A DNA stretch of 64,000 nt from Mycolicibacterium sp. CR10 (GTDB taxonomy: Bacteria; Actinomycetota; Actinomycetes; Mycobacteriales; Mycobacteriaceae): NCBI RefSeq assembly GCF_005222675.1, contig NZ_STGE01000040.1, forward strand, positions 1 through 64,000, given 5' to 3'. The notes below the pieces were generated by a model. That model saw only the letters and a list, made by a program, of their open reading frames with translations. It ran no database searches and had not been told where the DNA came from. The translations under genes were made by a program, and so were the position numbers. Of the stretch, positions 51,928-59,999 are shown piece after piece. Every line of letters starts with the position of its first letter. Within the stretch, counting starts at the first letter, position 1.

Positions 51928-51988
51928 TTCAGGCTCGCTGACGGCGCCGTTGTCGCACATTTCGTCTCCATCGATGCAGCCTCAACGA
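51928..51988. repeat. degenerate family B palindrome, copy 15
   Basis: ATTCAGGCTCGCTGACGG left and GATGCAGCCTCAACG right, with a decayed core TGTCGCACATTTCG. This is the last recognisable copy before the island. Confidence 0.6.
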
Positions 51989-52116
51989 GAGACCACAGTG
52001 GTGACCTGAGGGCTGGATACTGTCCATTCCGTGGTTGTTTCGCCGCCGTGCGCTGAGCGCAGGCAGTGGCTGCGCTTTTCCGTCGGCGTGCGTCTTGCCC
52101 CATGCGATGATGTGCC

Positions 52117-52302
52117 GGCCGCTCGTCTCCGACGACCCGTTCCCCGAATCCGCGTCGGTCCGGGCGATGGCTGGCGAGCTCTGCGTCACCGAGGCCGCCG
52201 TCAAACAGCACCTGCAGTATGGTTGCGCGAGCGTGTTTCGGCCCGCAAGAATGAGTTGGCTCAGGAGTGCGCCAGCCTTGTCGGCAAGGTCGGGCCATCC
52301 GC
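52117..52302 (+). pseudogene. remnant of an HTH-containing regulator
   Basis: One frame reads DDPFPESASVRAMAGELCVTEAAVKQHL, the C-terminal HTH of a mycobacterial regulator (normally xTEAAVKQHLxxLYDKF...). After HLQYG the match breaks; another frame resumes RVSARKNELAQECA, the usual end of the same domain. A deletion and frame change destroyed it, and nothing upstream encodes the rest. Confidence 0.5.
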
Positions 52303-52316
52303 TGGCGCGCGTGACC

Positions 52317-53531
52317 TTAGATCTGTTCCAAAGTCAGCTTCGCGTTGAGCTCGACTTCTTGAGCCGAATCTAGCTGCCAGGGTTCTGCCCAGTCTGCCAA
52401 CAGTCCATCCCAGGATGGCGCTGCAGTCGACCGACGTGCGCGCATATCTCCGTGAGTTGCGAGGCTCAACATCGCAATCCTAGTTAGGACTGGCACATTG
52501 AGGTGGCGGATGGCGTAGGCGGGATTCTTCGTCAGGAGCAACGTGGTCGCCGACTTGCCCAGCGACGCGGCGCCAACGAGGCTGTGGGCGGCCAGGAGGA
52601 GTTCGTTTTGTAGCGCTGATTCGGCGGGTTCAAGGGATAATTGACCGTCGCGCTGGTACGTCCGAATCAACATGTGCGAGCGGATGATGGCCTCGGTGCT
52701 CAGGACGGCGAGACTGGGCGTGATGAAGCCCGATCGCATGTTCAGCCCTTGACCCAGTGGGCGGCCCGGCCCTTGATAAGCTGCGTGGGCGAACTGTGCA
52801 ATCTGATGGTTGTCGATCTCCCACAGCTTTGAGAATCCAGGCAGTGGGAGGCTCATCGGTGTGACGATGTCGGCTGCGAGATGTTTCGCCCAGACGATCA
52901 TCGCAGCCGGCCACGACTCCACCCCACGGAAGTGTGGAAGGGATTCGACGACAGGTACTTTCACACCATGTGTCCAAGCGGTACCACGGAATTCGCCAGC
53001 GCGGATCTGTCGAAGCGCTTCTAAGGGTCGTGCTAGATCGTGGCCAGCTGACCGGAGCCTGTGCGAGGGTCCGCCGACGCCCGGCCCGGTGTAGTCGATG
53101 GGCAACTGCTTTCCTGCGCGATCCCATCCCTGGAACATCTGGCTGTCGTGAGTCTTGTTGAAGGCGTTAGCGACACGCGCGTCGAGCGTCCTATCGAAGA
53201 AGGTTGCGGCGGCACCGACCGCGCCAGCGAATCCCAAGACAAGGAAATCCTCTTCACTCCATGGGAGCCGTTGGTGCTGCAGCCATAGCACGAATTCATC
53301 ACGTCGCGCAGGGGTTAACGCCGCGCCAAGGTCGATCTGAGCCCAATTACGTCGAAATCGCAACTCGTCGTTTGCGTGTGTCAGCGCGTCATAGGAAAGC
53401 CGAGTGCCGGCCGGAGCGGTTTCGGGCAGCAACGGCGACGTTTGGCCGGCGAGTGTGGCGTCGATATTGGCTTGGAGCTCGTCGAGCATGCGACTCTGGG
53501 TGTCGAGATTGCGGAGTATTGATTCGTCCAT
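52317..53531 (-). CDS. unrecognised protein, 404 aa, with a short hydrophobic segment
   Basis: The first ~35 residues form an amphipathic helix (LDTQSRMLDELQANIDATLA). A hydrophobic stretch LVLGFAGAVGAAATFF near residue 105 could insert in the membrane. GPSHRLRSAGHDLARPLEAL carries closely spaced His, Arg, His and Asp that look conserved or catalytic. The rest is helical. No family was recognised. The ATG overlaps the stop of the upstream gene by one base (TGATG), so translation is coupled. Base composition is less GC-rich than the chromosome to the left. A role in the adjacent defence island is inferred from location. Confidence 0.7.
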   Translation of the reverse strand: MDESILRNLDTQSRMLDELQANIDATLAGQTSPLLPETAPAGTRLSYDALTHANDELRFRRNWAQIDLGAALTPARRDEFVLWLQHQRLPWSEEDFLVLGFAGAVGAAATFFDRTLDARVANAFNKTHDSQMFQGWDRAGKQLPIDYTGPGVGGPSHRLRSAGHDLARPLEALRQIRAGEFRGTAWTHGVKVPVVESLPHFRGVESWPAAMIVWAKHLAADIVTPMSLPLPGFSKLWEIDNHQIAQFAHAAYQGPGRPLGQGLNMRSGFITPSLAVLSTEAIIRSHMLIRTYQRDGQLSLEPAESALQNELLLAAHSLVGAASLGKSATTLLLTKNPAYAIRHLNVPVLTRIAMLSLATHGDMRARRSTAAPSWDGLLADWAEPWQLDSAQEVELNAKLTLEQI

Positions 53532-54484
53532 CAGCTCTCTCCCTCCGGTTGTCCGCTCGCGAGGGCCAGCGGGCTCGCGAATACATTGTCGATTGCGACT
53601 GCCAACGCAGCCTCTGCCATTCGCGCACGCTCGCGTTCTGCAATAAGTTGTCGGCGGAGTTCTCGATTCTCGGCGCTGAGCAGTCGAAATGCGCTGCGCA
53701 AGTCGTCGAGTTCTTGGAGCTTGGCAGTAAAGTACCGCTGGCTCTCTACGACCTGCGCAAGCTTCTCCTGCATGCTTTGCACAACCCGCTTCGCCTTCTC
53801 TTCATCGTGCTCGGCGTCGATGATCACAAGTTGGGTAATCAGGTCTCCTCGGAGCGTTTCGACGACTACGTCATCGACCCAGAACGCGGCCAACCAAGTA
53901 GTCGCCTTGACGATTGCGTCGTTGATCGGCTGCGGCACGGCTTGGAGAGCCTTTTCCGTGTAGCCGCTGAACCGCACGGATCTCAATTGCAATTGTCTCA
54001 GCAGTTCTGCGAACTTACGCTCCACTGCTTCCAAGTCGGTCTCGTACAACGGCGTCAACTCGTTAGCAATGCGGTGGAGGCTACGGCGGTGAGCGCGCGT
54101 TCTCCAGTCCAGCGTGTCTGACCATGGTTGGAAGACCACTACTTCGATCAGGATCATCAGCGCACGCGACCGGGAGGAGACTTTTGCGACCAATTCTAAG
54201 CGTGCGCCTGTCAAGGCAGTATCGATCTGGTCCCTGCGGCCCGGGTAGATCGAGTCGCGAAATTCGCGGGCCCATACCGGTGCATCGGCTGGCATAGCTC
54301 GCAGCTCGTTGATGACCTGGGCTACGTAGGCGTCCCGATCGCGACTCTTGCGCTCGGCGACCTTACCGGACTCAGCTTCGATGTCATCGGCCATCAGGGC
54401 TAACCGCATCGATGCTGCAACGAGCCTCTCGCCAGGGTTGAGGATCAGATCGGCAGCCATTGCTGCATCGTTCCCATGAAACAC
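53531..54484 (-). CDS. unrecognised helical protein with coiled coil, 317 aa
   Basis: From a GTG at 54484 with GGGAGG eight bases upstream. It is helical throughout; the last ~110 residues (AEHDEEKAKRVVQSMQEKLAQVVESQ, FRLLSAENRELRRQLIAERERARMAEAALAV) predict a long coiled coil. The middle has FSGYTEKALQAVPQPINDAIVKATTWLAAFWVDDV. No enzymatic motif is visible. It is the first gene of a two-gene operon divergent from the helicase fusion, with a 305-bp shared intergenic region. A structural or sensor partner in the defence island is possible. Confidence 0.7.
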   Translation of the reverse strand: MFHGNDAAMAADLILNPGERLVAASMRLALMADDIEAESGKVAERKSRDRDAYVAQVINELRAMPADAPVWAREFRDSIYPGRRDQIDTALTGARLELVAKVSSRSRALMILIEVVVFQPWSDTLDWRTRAHRRSLHRIANELTPLYETDLEAVERKFAELLRQLQLRSVRFSGYTEKALQAVPQPINDAIVKATTWLAAFWVDDVVVETLRGDLITQLVIIDAEHDEEKAKRVVQSMQEKLAQVVESQRYFTAKLQELDDLRSAFRLLSAENRELRRQLIAERERARMAEAALAVAIDNVFASPLALASGQPEGES

Positions 54485-54789
54485 CGCTTGCCCTCCCCGA
54501 GTTCTCCGTCAATACGGCCCAGTATGCGTGAGTGGACCGACACCAGGATGCCCGGTCGCTACCTCGCTCACCCGCTAGCCGAATTCTCAGAGTCTTTGGG
54601 CGTGATGATATGGGTGGTAACGCCACCGCATCCTTGGTGATTGGGCGATGTGCAAGGTTTCCGTTCGTCATAGTAAAGGCAGTCCTTATCTTGCAGAAAG
54701 GTGAGCTGGCCCTACATCCGACATCGCAGTTGCTCCTGTCAGGGTGGCGGCGTCACCCCCGCTAAGCGCGCACTACAGATTGGATATCG
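54485..54789. promoter_or_regulatory. divergent intergenic region upstream of the helicase fusion
   Basis: About 305 bp separate the divergent starts. Short frames cross it without family features. AT-richer stretches (CATAGTAAAGG near 54670, CCTTATCTTGCAG near 54685) may hold promoter elements. I see no palindrome. Confidence 0.4.
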
Positions 54790-57700
54790 GTGGATTCTGA
54801 GTCACCTTTCTTCGACATACCCCAGTCGGAGTGGATTGCCGCCAACCGATCAGCATTCGCAATCTGGGACGGCTACCCGGTGTCCCCTGGCCATGCGCTG
54901 GTGGTGTCGCGACGTCTCATCGCCGACTGGTGGGAGGCAACGCCCGGTGAGCGCTCCGACATCTTCGACTTGGTCGATATCGTTCGGGACAAGATCACCG
55001 ACCTGCACGGACCCGACGGGTTCAACGTGGGCTTCAACGCGGGATCCGCAGCAGGTCAGACAGTCGACCACTTGCACGTCCACGTGATACCCAGATTCGT
55101 TGACGACGTGCCCGATCCGCGTGGCGGAATTCGCAACGTGATCGCGACCCGCGGCAACTACCTCGCCGACCCGCCCGCGCCCGTGACAACGCCGCAGGAT
55201 TCGGTACCGACCGCGATGACGCCAGTGTTAGTCGACGGTCAGGTTCGTCTGTTGGTCACTGAGCTCGTTCAACACCTGCAACGCGTCCAGTTCGACCGGA
55301 TCGACATCGCGGTCAGCTTCATCAAAATGTCTGGTCTCCGTTTGCTCGTGGACGCACTCGAGGATGCCCTTGCTCGGGGCGTCCACCTTCGAATCCTCAC
55401 CACCGACTACCTCGGACTCACCGAGGCTGAAGCACTGACCCGCCTACGGGATCTCATGGACGACTATCCGGACACGGCGAGTGTGCGGGTGTTCCAGGAC
55501 CCTGAGGTCAGCTTCCACCCGAAGGCATATTTGTTCTACTCGGCCGACGGCCATGCCGAAGCGGCATTCGTCGGAAGCAGCAATCTGAGCAAGTCCGCTC
55601 TCGATGGTGGCATCGAGTGGAACCTCCTCGTCGGCTCGATCAACGGCTTGCGTGACCGGTTCCTGGTCCTGTGGCTTGATGGGCGCAGCCATCCGCTCAC
55701 CGACGAACTGATCGCCGAGTACGACCCTGCGCCGGCATACATGCCGCAGGTCGTGGAGGTCGTGGAGTCCCCCGAAGCGCTACCTGATCCTCGACCCATT
55801 CAGCGAGAGGCGTTGAGGGCCCTCGCGGAGACTCGGTCGGACGGTTTCCGCGCCGGCATGGTCACGATGGCAACGGGTTTGGGCAAGACCTGGCTCGCAG
55901 CCTTCGACGCCGCGCAGATGGGAGTGGCCCGGGTGCTGTTCATTGCGCACCGTGACGAGATCCTCAAACAGAGTCGTGACGTCTTCCGTCAAGTGATGCC
56001 AACTGCGACCATGGGCCTGTTCACGGGCGACGACAAGCAACCCGACGCCGACTTCGTCTTTGCGACGGTGCAAACGATGTGGCGGTATCTCGATCAGTTC
56101 CCTGCTGACTCGTTTGACTACGTCGTGGTCGACGAGTTTCATCACGCCGCTGCGGCAACCTACCGGAAGGTGATCGATCACTTCACTCCACGGTTCCTGC
56201 TCGGTCTTACGGCGACGCCGGAGCGGATGGACGGAGCCGACCTGTTGTCGCTGTGTGCCGATAACTCGGTGTTCAGTTGCGATCTTGTCGAAGGCATTCG
56301 ACGCAACGAGCTAGTTCCGTTTCACTACTGGGGCGTGCCCGATCCTGTCGACTTCGAGCCTATTCCATGGCGCAACGGGCGTTTCGATCCTCAGGCGCTC
56401 GAAGCTGCCATCGAGACGCAGGAGCGTGCGCAGTCTGCATTCGATGAGTGGCAATCCCGTTGTGGGAAGCGCACTTTGGCCTTCTGCGCGTCGAAGCATC
56501 ACTCCGATTTCATGAGCGCATTCTTTCTCGAGCGAGGCATTCGTTGTGCGTCCGTCCACAGCGGACCATCGAGCGCACCACGTCACCAGTCGATCGACGA
56601 TCTTCGCAGCGGCGCGCTCGAGGTCATCTTCACCGTCGACCTCTTCAACGAGGGCCTCGACGTGCCTGATATTGACACCGTGCTCATGCTGCGGCCTACA
56701 GAGTCGCCGATCATCTTCCTTCAGCAGCTTGGGCGCGGACTCCGAATCAAGGAGGGAAAAGATGCGCTCACCATCGTCGACTTCATCGGCAATCATCGTT
56801 CGTTCCTGCTCAAGCCGCGCACACTGTTGAGCCTGGGACGTCGCGAACCTCCGACAACGCTTCAGGTCCTCGCTGCATTGGAGAGTCAAGAGTTCGACCT
56901 GCCGGAGGGCTGCTCCGTGGACTACGACCTCACAGTTGTCGAAATGCTTCGGCGACTGACGAACACCAGCGCGCGCGACGAAATCGAAGAGTACTGCCGC
57001 TCGTACATGGAGGAGGAAGGTCTGAGGCCGACCGCTGCGCAGACCTTCCGAGCGGGCTACGACCCTGCGGTCGTCACGCCGAAGTACGGCAGTTGGTTCG
57101 GCTTTCTGCGCGTCATCGAGCTGCTCGGCGAGCGGGAAGCTGCGGTCGTGGATGCTTTCGGCAGCATCCTTCGGGGAGTGCAAACCGAAAGCATCAACAA
57201 GTGCTACAAGCTCCTCGCCATCCGTGCGCTGTTGCACGACGGCGAGCTTCGCGCCGGAAGCGACGTGGCTACGAACGCAGAGACCTCCCGGCAGTTGATG
57301 CTTGCCGATCCGCGACTCGCGCGCGACGTCCCGACGCGTGAGTTCCCGGACCTCGCTGCTGCAGCATTGGATAAATGGGCGCACTACTGGCGGAAGTGGC
57401 CGCTCGCCCACCTATCCGGAACCGGAGACGCGGCGCGTCGGTCCGATGCACTGTTCCGCCTCGCGGGCGATCGGATCGAGCCGACATTCACGATCGACGA
57501 CGAACTCGGTGATGTCTTCGATGCAATGGTCGCCGAGATCGTCGAATATCGTTTAGCAAGTTACGTTCTGAACAAGGAATCTTCAACGACGAGGGCGTGG
57601 TCCTGTCGATTGATGTTCTCCGACGGTCACCCAGCCATTCGACTGGACCGACGGCAGCACCCCGACCTTCCCGAGGGCAAGGTGGCCTTTGTCGCCGAAG

Positions 57701-58773
57701 GAGTCGAGTTCGAGGCGTGGTTCGCGAAAGGGGCGGTCGCTGCGGCTACTCGCAGGGATTCGACCGGCAATGCCCTACCGGGCTTGCTTCGCGGCTGGTT
57801 CGGACCATCGGCGGGTCACCCCGGGACATCACACCGGGTCGCGATCGAGCAGGTCGATGGCGCTTTGCTTATGCAACCCGACCGCTTTGCAAGCTCGGAA
57901 CTCCCTGTCGACTACGTGCCGCTATTCGGTGACTACACAATCGCATGCGGTCCAGGCGCACAGACATCCTGGACTGACCATGCCTCGACTGAAGTTCCCG
58001 TCAGAAGAGTTAGTGGGCAATCACTTACGCCATCGTCGCACTTTGTCTGCTTCGCTCATGGGGACTCCATGAATGGTGGAGCGGACCCGATTCGGCACGG
58101 TGATCCGCTGCTCTTCGAATGGATTACCGGCGGCTCGGCACGCGACTATGTGGGACAACCCGTGCTAGTGGAAACCGCCGACACATCGGGCGTCGCGGGA
58201 ACGTTGAAGGTTCTCCGGCGAGAAGATGGGATCTTCACCCTCGAGTCGAAGAACCCTGCAGTTCCTCCCATCGAGGGCCGGTCCGACATGCGGCCAGTGG
58301 CTCGGCTCGTCGCCAAGCTCGATCAGCAGGAGATCAATCCGCTTGCGTCTCGTATCGGTGAGCAGTTCAAGAGCATGGACGTGCCGCCGCTCTATGGAGA
58401 GGTGTACAACCCAGGCAATTGGCGCTCAGGTCATGTGTCGCTCGACAAGCACACGATTCTCTTCGTCTCGCTGCAGAAGCGTGCCGACCGCACGCAGTAC
58501 GCCGAGTATTTCGAAGGCTCGGATGTGTTCGTTTGGAGCTCGCAGATGTCGACCAAGCCGACCAACAAGAAGGGAAGGGAGATCCTCGAGTCGCTTTCGA
58601 CGGGTAAGTCGATCGAGTTGTGGATGCGACGGCGCGGGCAAGACACCGCGTTCACCTACCTCGGACGGGTCGTGCCGCTGAGCTACGAAGGGTCGGAACC
58701 AATGCTGGTGACCTACCGGCTCTTGACGCCCCTGTCGAGCGATCTTCAGTCACAGCTTGGACTTTCGCTGTAA
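54790..58773 (+). CDS. HIT - PLD nuclease - SF2 helicase - S24-like - DUF3427 fusion protein
   Basis: 1327 aa from a GTG. Domains in order: HIT (residues ~1-125, triad HLHVHVI, His94/96/98); PLD-type phosphodiesterase (~150-290, FHPKAYLF and GSSNLSKSAL with His243, Lys245, Asn265); SF2 helicase (~335-680, Walker A ATGLGKT, DEFH at 448-451, LTATPERM, QLGRGLR); a linker to ~1040; an S24/LexA-like fold (~1045-1170, HGDSMNGG with Ser1093 and TLKVLRRE with Lys1140, spaced as a Ser-Lys dyad); DUF3427 (~1185-1327, YAEYFEGSDVFVWSSQ). Helicase-DUF3427 proteins with PLD domains are common in defence loci. It could be the nuclease that cuts unmodified DNA; the S24 part may switch it. It converges on the DGQHR-DpdA operon. 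Confidence 0.9.
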   Translation: MDSESPFFDIPQSEWIAANRSAFAIWDGYPVSPGHALVVSRRLIADWWEATPGERSDIFDLVDIVRDKITDLHGPDGFNVGFNAGSAAGQTVDHLHVHVIPRFVDDVPDPRGGIRNVIATRGNYLADPPAPVTTPQDSVPTAMTPVLVDGQVRLLVTELVQHLQRVQFDRIDIAVSFIKMSGLRLLVDALEDALARGVHLRILTTDYLGLTEAEALTRLRDLMDDYPDTASVRVFQDPEVSFHPKAYLFYSADGHAEAAFVGSSNLSKSALDGGIEWNLLVGSINGLRDRFLVLWLDGRSHPLTDELIAEYDPAPAYMPQVVEVVESPEALPDPRPIQREALRALAETRSDGFRAGMVTMATGLGKTWLAAFDAAQMGVARVLFIAHRDEILKQSRDVFRQVMPTATMGLFTGDDKQPDADFVFATVQTMWRYLDQFPADSFDYVVVDEFHHAAAATYRKVIDHFTPRFLLGLTATPERMDGADLLSLCADNSVFSCDLVEGIRRNELVPFHYWGVPDPVDFEPIPWRNGRFDPQALEAAIETQERAQSAFDEWQSRCGKRTLAFCASKHHSDFMSAFFLERGIRCASVHSGPSSAPRHQSIDDLRSGALEVIFTVDLFNEGLDVPDIDTVLMLRPTESPIIFLQQLGRGLRIKEGKDALTIVDFIGNHRSFLLKPRTLLSLGRREPPTTLQVLAALESQEFDLPEGCSVDYDLTVVEMLRRLTNTSARDEIEEYCRSYMEEEGLRPTAAQTFRAGYDPAVVTPKYGSWFGFLRVIELLGEREAAVVDAFGSILRGVQTESINKCYKLLAIRALLHDGELRAGSDVATNAETSRQLMLADPRLARDVPTREFPDLAAAALDKWAHYWRKWPLAHLSGTGDAARRSDALFRLAGDRIEPTFTIDDELGDVFDAMVAEIVEYRLASYVLNKESSTTRAWSCRLMFSDGHPAIRLDRRQHPDLPEGKVAFVAEGVEFEAWFAKGAVAAATRRDSTGNALPGLLRGWFGPSAGHPGTSHRVAIEQVDGALLMQPDRFASSELPVDYVPLFGDYTIACGPGAQTSWTDHASTEVPVRRVSGQSLTPSSHFVCFAHGDSMNGGADPIRHGDPLLFEWITGGSARDYVGQPVLVETADTSGVAGTLKVLRREDGIFTLESKNPAVPPIEGRSDMRPVARLVAKLDQQEINPLASRIGEQFKSMDVPPLYGEVYNPGNWRSGHVSLDKHTILFVSLQKRADRTQYAEYFEGSDVFVWSSQMSTKPTNKKGREILESLSTGKSIELWMRRRGQDTAFTYLGRVVPLSYEGSEPMLVTYRLLTPLSSDLQSQLGLSL

Positions 58774-58898
58774 GGGGCTTCCGTAGCTTGCCATGTCTAA
58801 CTGGGCCTCATCTCGCGCCGCTAGCGCCGACGTACCGGGTTCGGGGTCGCTAGGCGGGCTGTTGCCGCTGTCCTTTGGAGGACTATGGTCAGCGGGAG

Positions 58899-59999
58899 TT
58901 ATTTGAGGAGTGCCCTCAGCAATGCATTTGTCAGCAACTTGATGTCATTCGGAGTGTTCTGCAAGCCATTCCAACGACGTTGGTCCCCAGGACCAAGGTC
59001 CCAGGTCCCGTCACACCAAGCCGTTACTTCACACAGTGCCGAAAGTTGCTTATCGAGGCCCACTTCTGGCAGTGCGTCGGCGATATGGCCCTCTGTAAGC
59101 GAATCCATTATGTAGCCCAGGGATTGAATCCCAACGCCGTGGGTCAATCGGGACTTCCGCGGCATGAGCTTCCACTCGATCGGCCATGTGCTTTCCACCA
59201 GGCTCCAGAAGATCTTAAGATGCAAAACCATCTGCTCGATGTTTCCGGACCCGTCCTCCGCATCGCGGTACTGATACAGCGCCCCGTCGTACAGGCTGTT
59301 CTCGATCATACGGAGAACGCTGTTGTCTTTGATGTAGCCGTCCGGCGATGTGGGCGTGGCAATCGCTCCACGAAACGGACTGTCCGAGTCGATGTTCAGT
59401 CGCGTCATGACCTGAGCCGGCAACTTGCGCCTGGCGTACTTCGGCGGCAGGTGACCAGTAGCGTCCGGAAGCAGTTCGTGAATGAGGCCTTTAGGGAGCG
59501 GCTTGGTGTTGTTGACCAGGATAAACTGTGAGCGCTGCTCTTCAGCGCCCGAAGCGATGAATGCGACAGCGGCAACTGGAAATTCGACTACATCAGCATC
59601 ACGAATCGCTGCGGCTCGTTGCTGTCCGTCGACCAGCAGTGCAGGCTTCTCGGACTCCGGCAGACTCTCATCCACCGGTATAACTAACTCGCCCATGATT
59701 GAGTAGTCGACCGGGCTGCGGCGGCGCGCTGGCACGAAACGGACGCGTGAGTCAAACGCGAGGACGACAGCGTTCGGCAACATGGCTGCGGGCGATTCAA
59801 TGTAGCGGCGGATGGCTCGGATGTGATTCATCACCTCGGGACGCTGGTAACCGTCCAGTTCGCCTTCGTCAGTTCGCTTAACACGCGACACAGCAGTGAA
59901 GTCGAGGAGCCTCTTGCCATCAACCGCGAAGCAGTAGATTCGCCGATCGCCTTGGCGCACCTCGAGCGCTGGAACCTTGATCTCGTACCTATCGGCCAC
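58899..59999 (-). CDS. DGQHR-domain protein 2 (DndB/DpdB-like)
   Basis: 366 aa from a GTG, overlapping the DpdA stop by 11 bp. The DGQHR signature reads LLVDGQQRAAAI (residues 122-132), preceded by LDGYQRPEVMNHIRAIRRYI and MLPNAVVLAF and followed by FPVAAVAFIASGAEEQRSQFILVNNTKPLPKGLIHELLP. This is the ParB/DndB-related fold; DndB regulates phosphorothioation and DpdB is required for 7-deazaguanine insertion into DNA. It is a paralogue of DGQHR protein 1 from the same operon and the last gene in it. Confidence 0.88.
   Translation of the reverse strand: MADRYEIKVPALEVRQGDRRIYCFAVDGKRLLDFTAVSRVKRTDEGELDGYQRPEVMNHIRAIRRYIESPAAMLPNAVVLAFDSRVRFVPARRRSPVDYSIMGELVIPVDESLPESEKPALLVDGQQRAAAIRDADVVEFPVAAVAFIASGAEEQRSQFILVNNTKPLPKGLIHELLPDATGHLPPKYARRKLPAQVMTRLNIDSDSPFRGAIATPTSPDGYIKDNSVLRMIENSLYDGALYQYRDAEDGSGNIEQMVLHLKIFWSLVESTWPIEWKLMPRKSRLTHGVGIQSLGYIMDSLTEGHIADALPEVGLDKQLSALCEVTAWCDGTWDLGPGDQRRWNGLQNTPNDIKLLTNALLRALLK

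Larger units (their letters stand above)
51640..52316. other. gene-poor boundary region with decayed sequence
   Basis: No intact gene is recognised. It includes a short frame with VDAVIDFKVADPGRAAVELL at 51810-51940 that looks like the end of a lost gene, a degenerate family B palindrome, and a decayed HTH-coding fragment. It forms the boundary between the mycobacterial-type region and the island. Confidence 0.5.

Noticed and set aside
54532..54765. 77-codon frame in the divergent region before the helicase fusion
   Set aside because: It overlaps the promoter region, lacks a ribosome-binding site and shows no family features.
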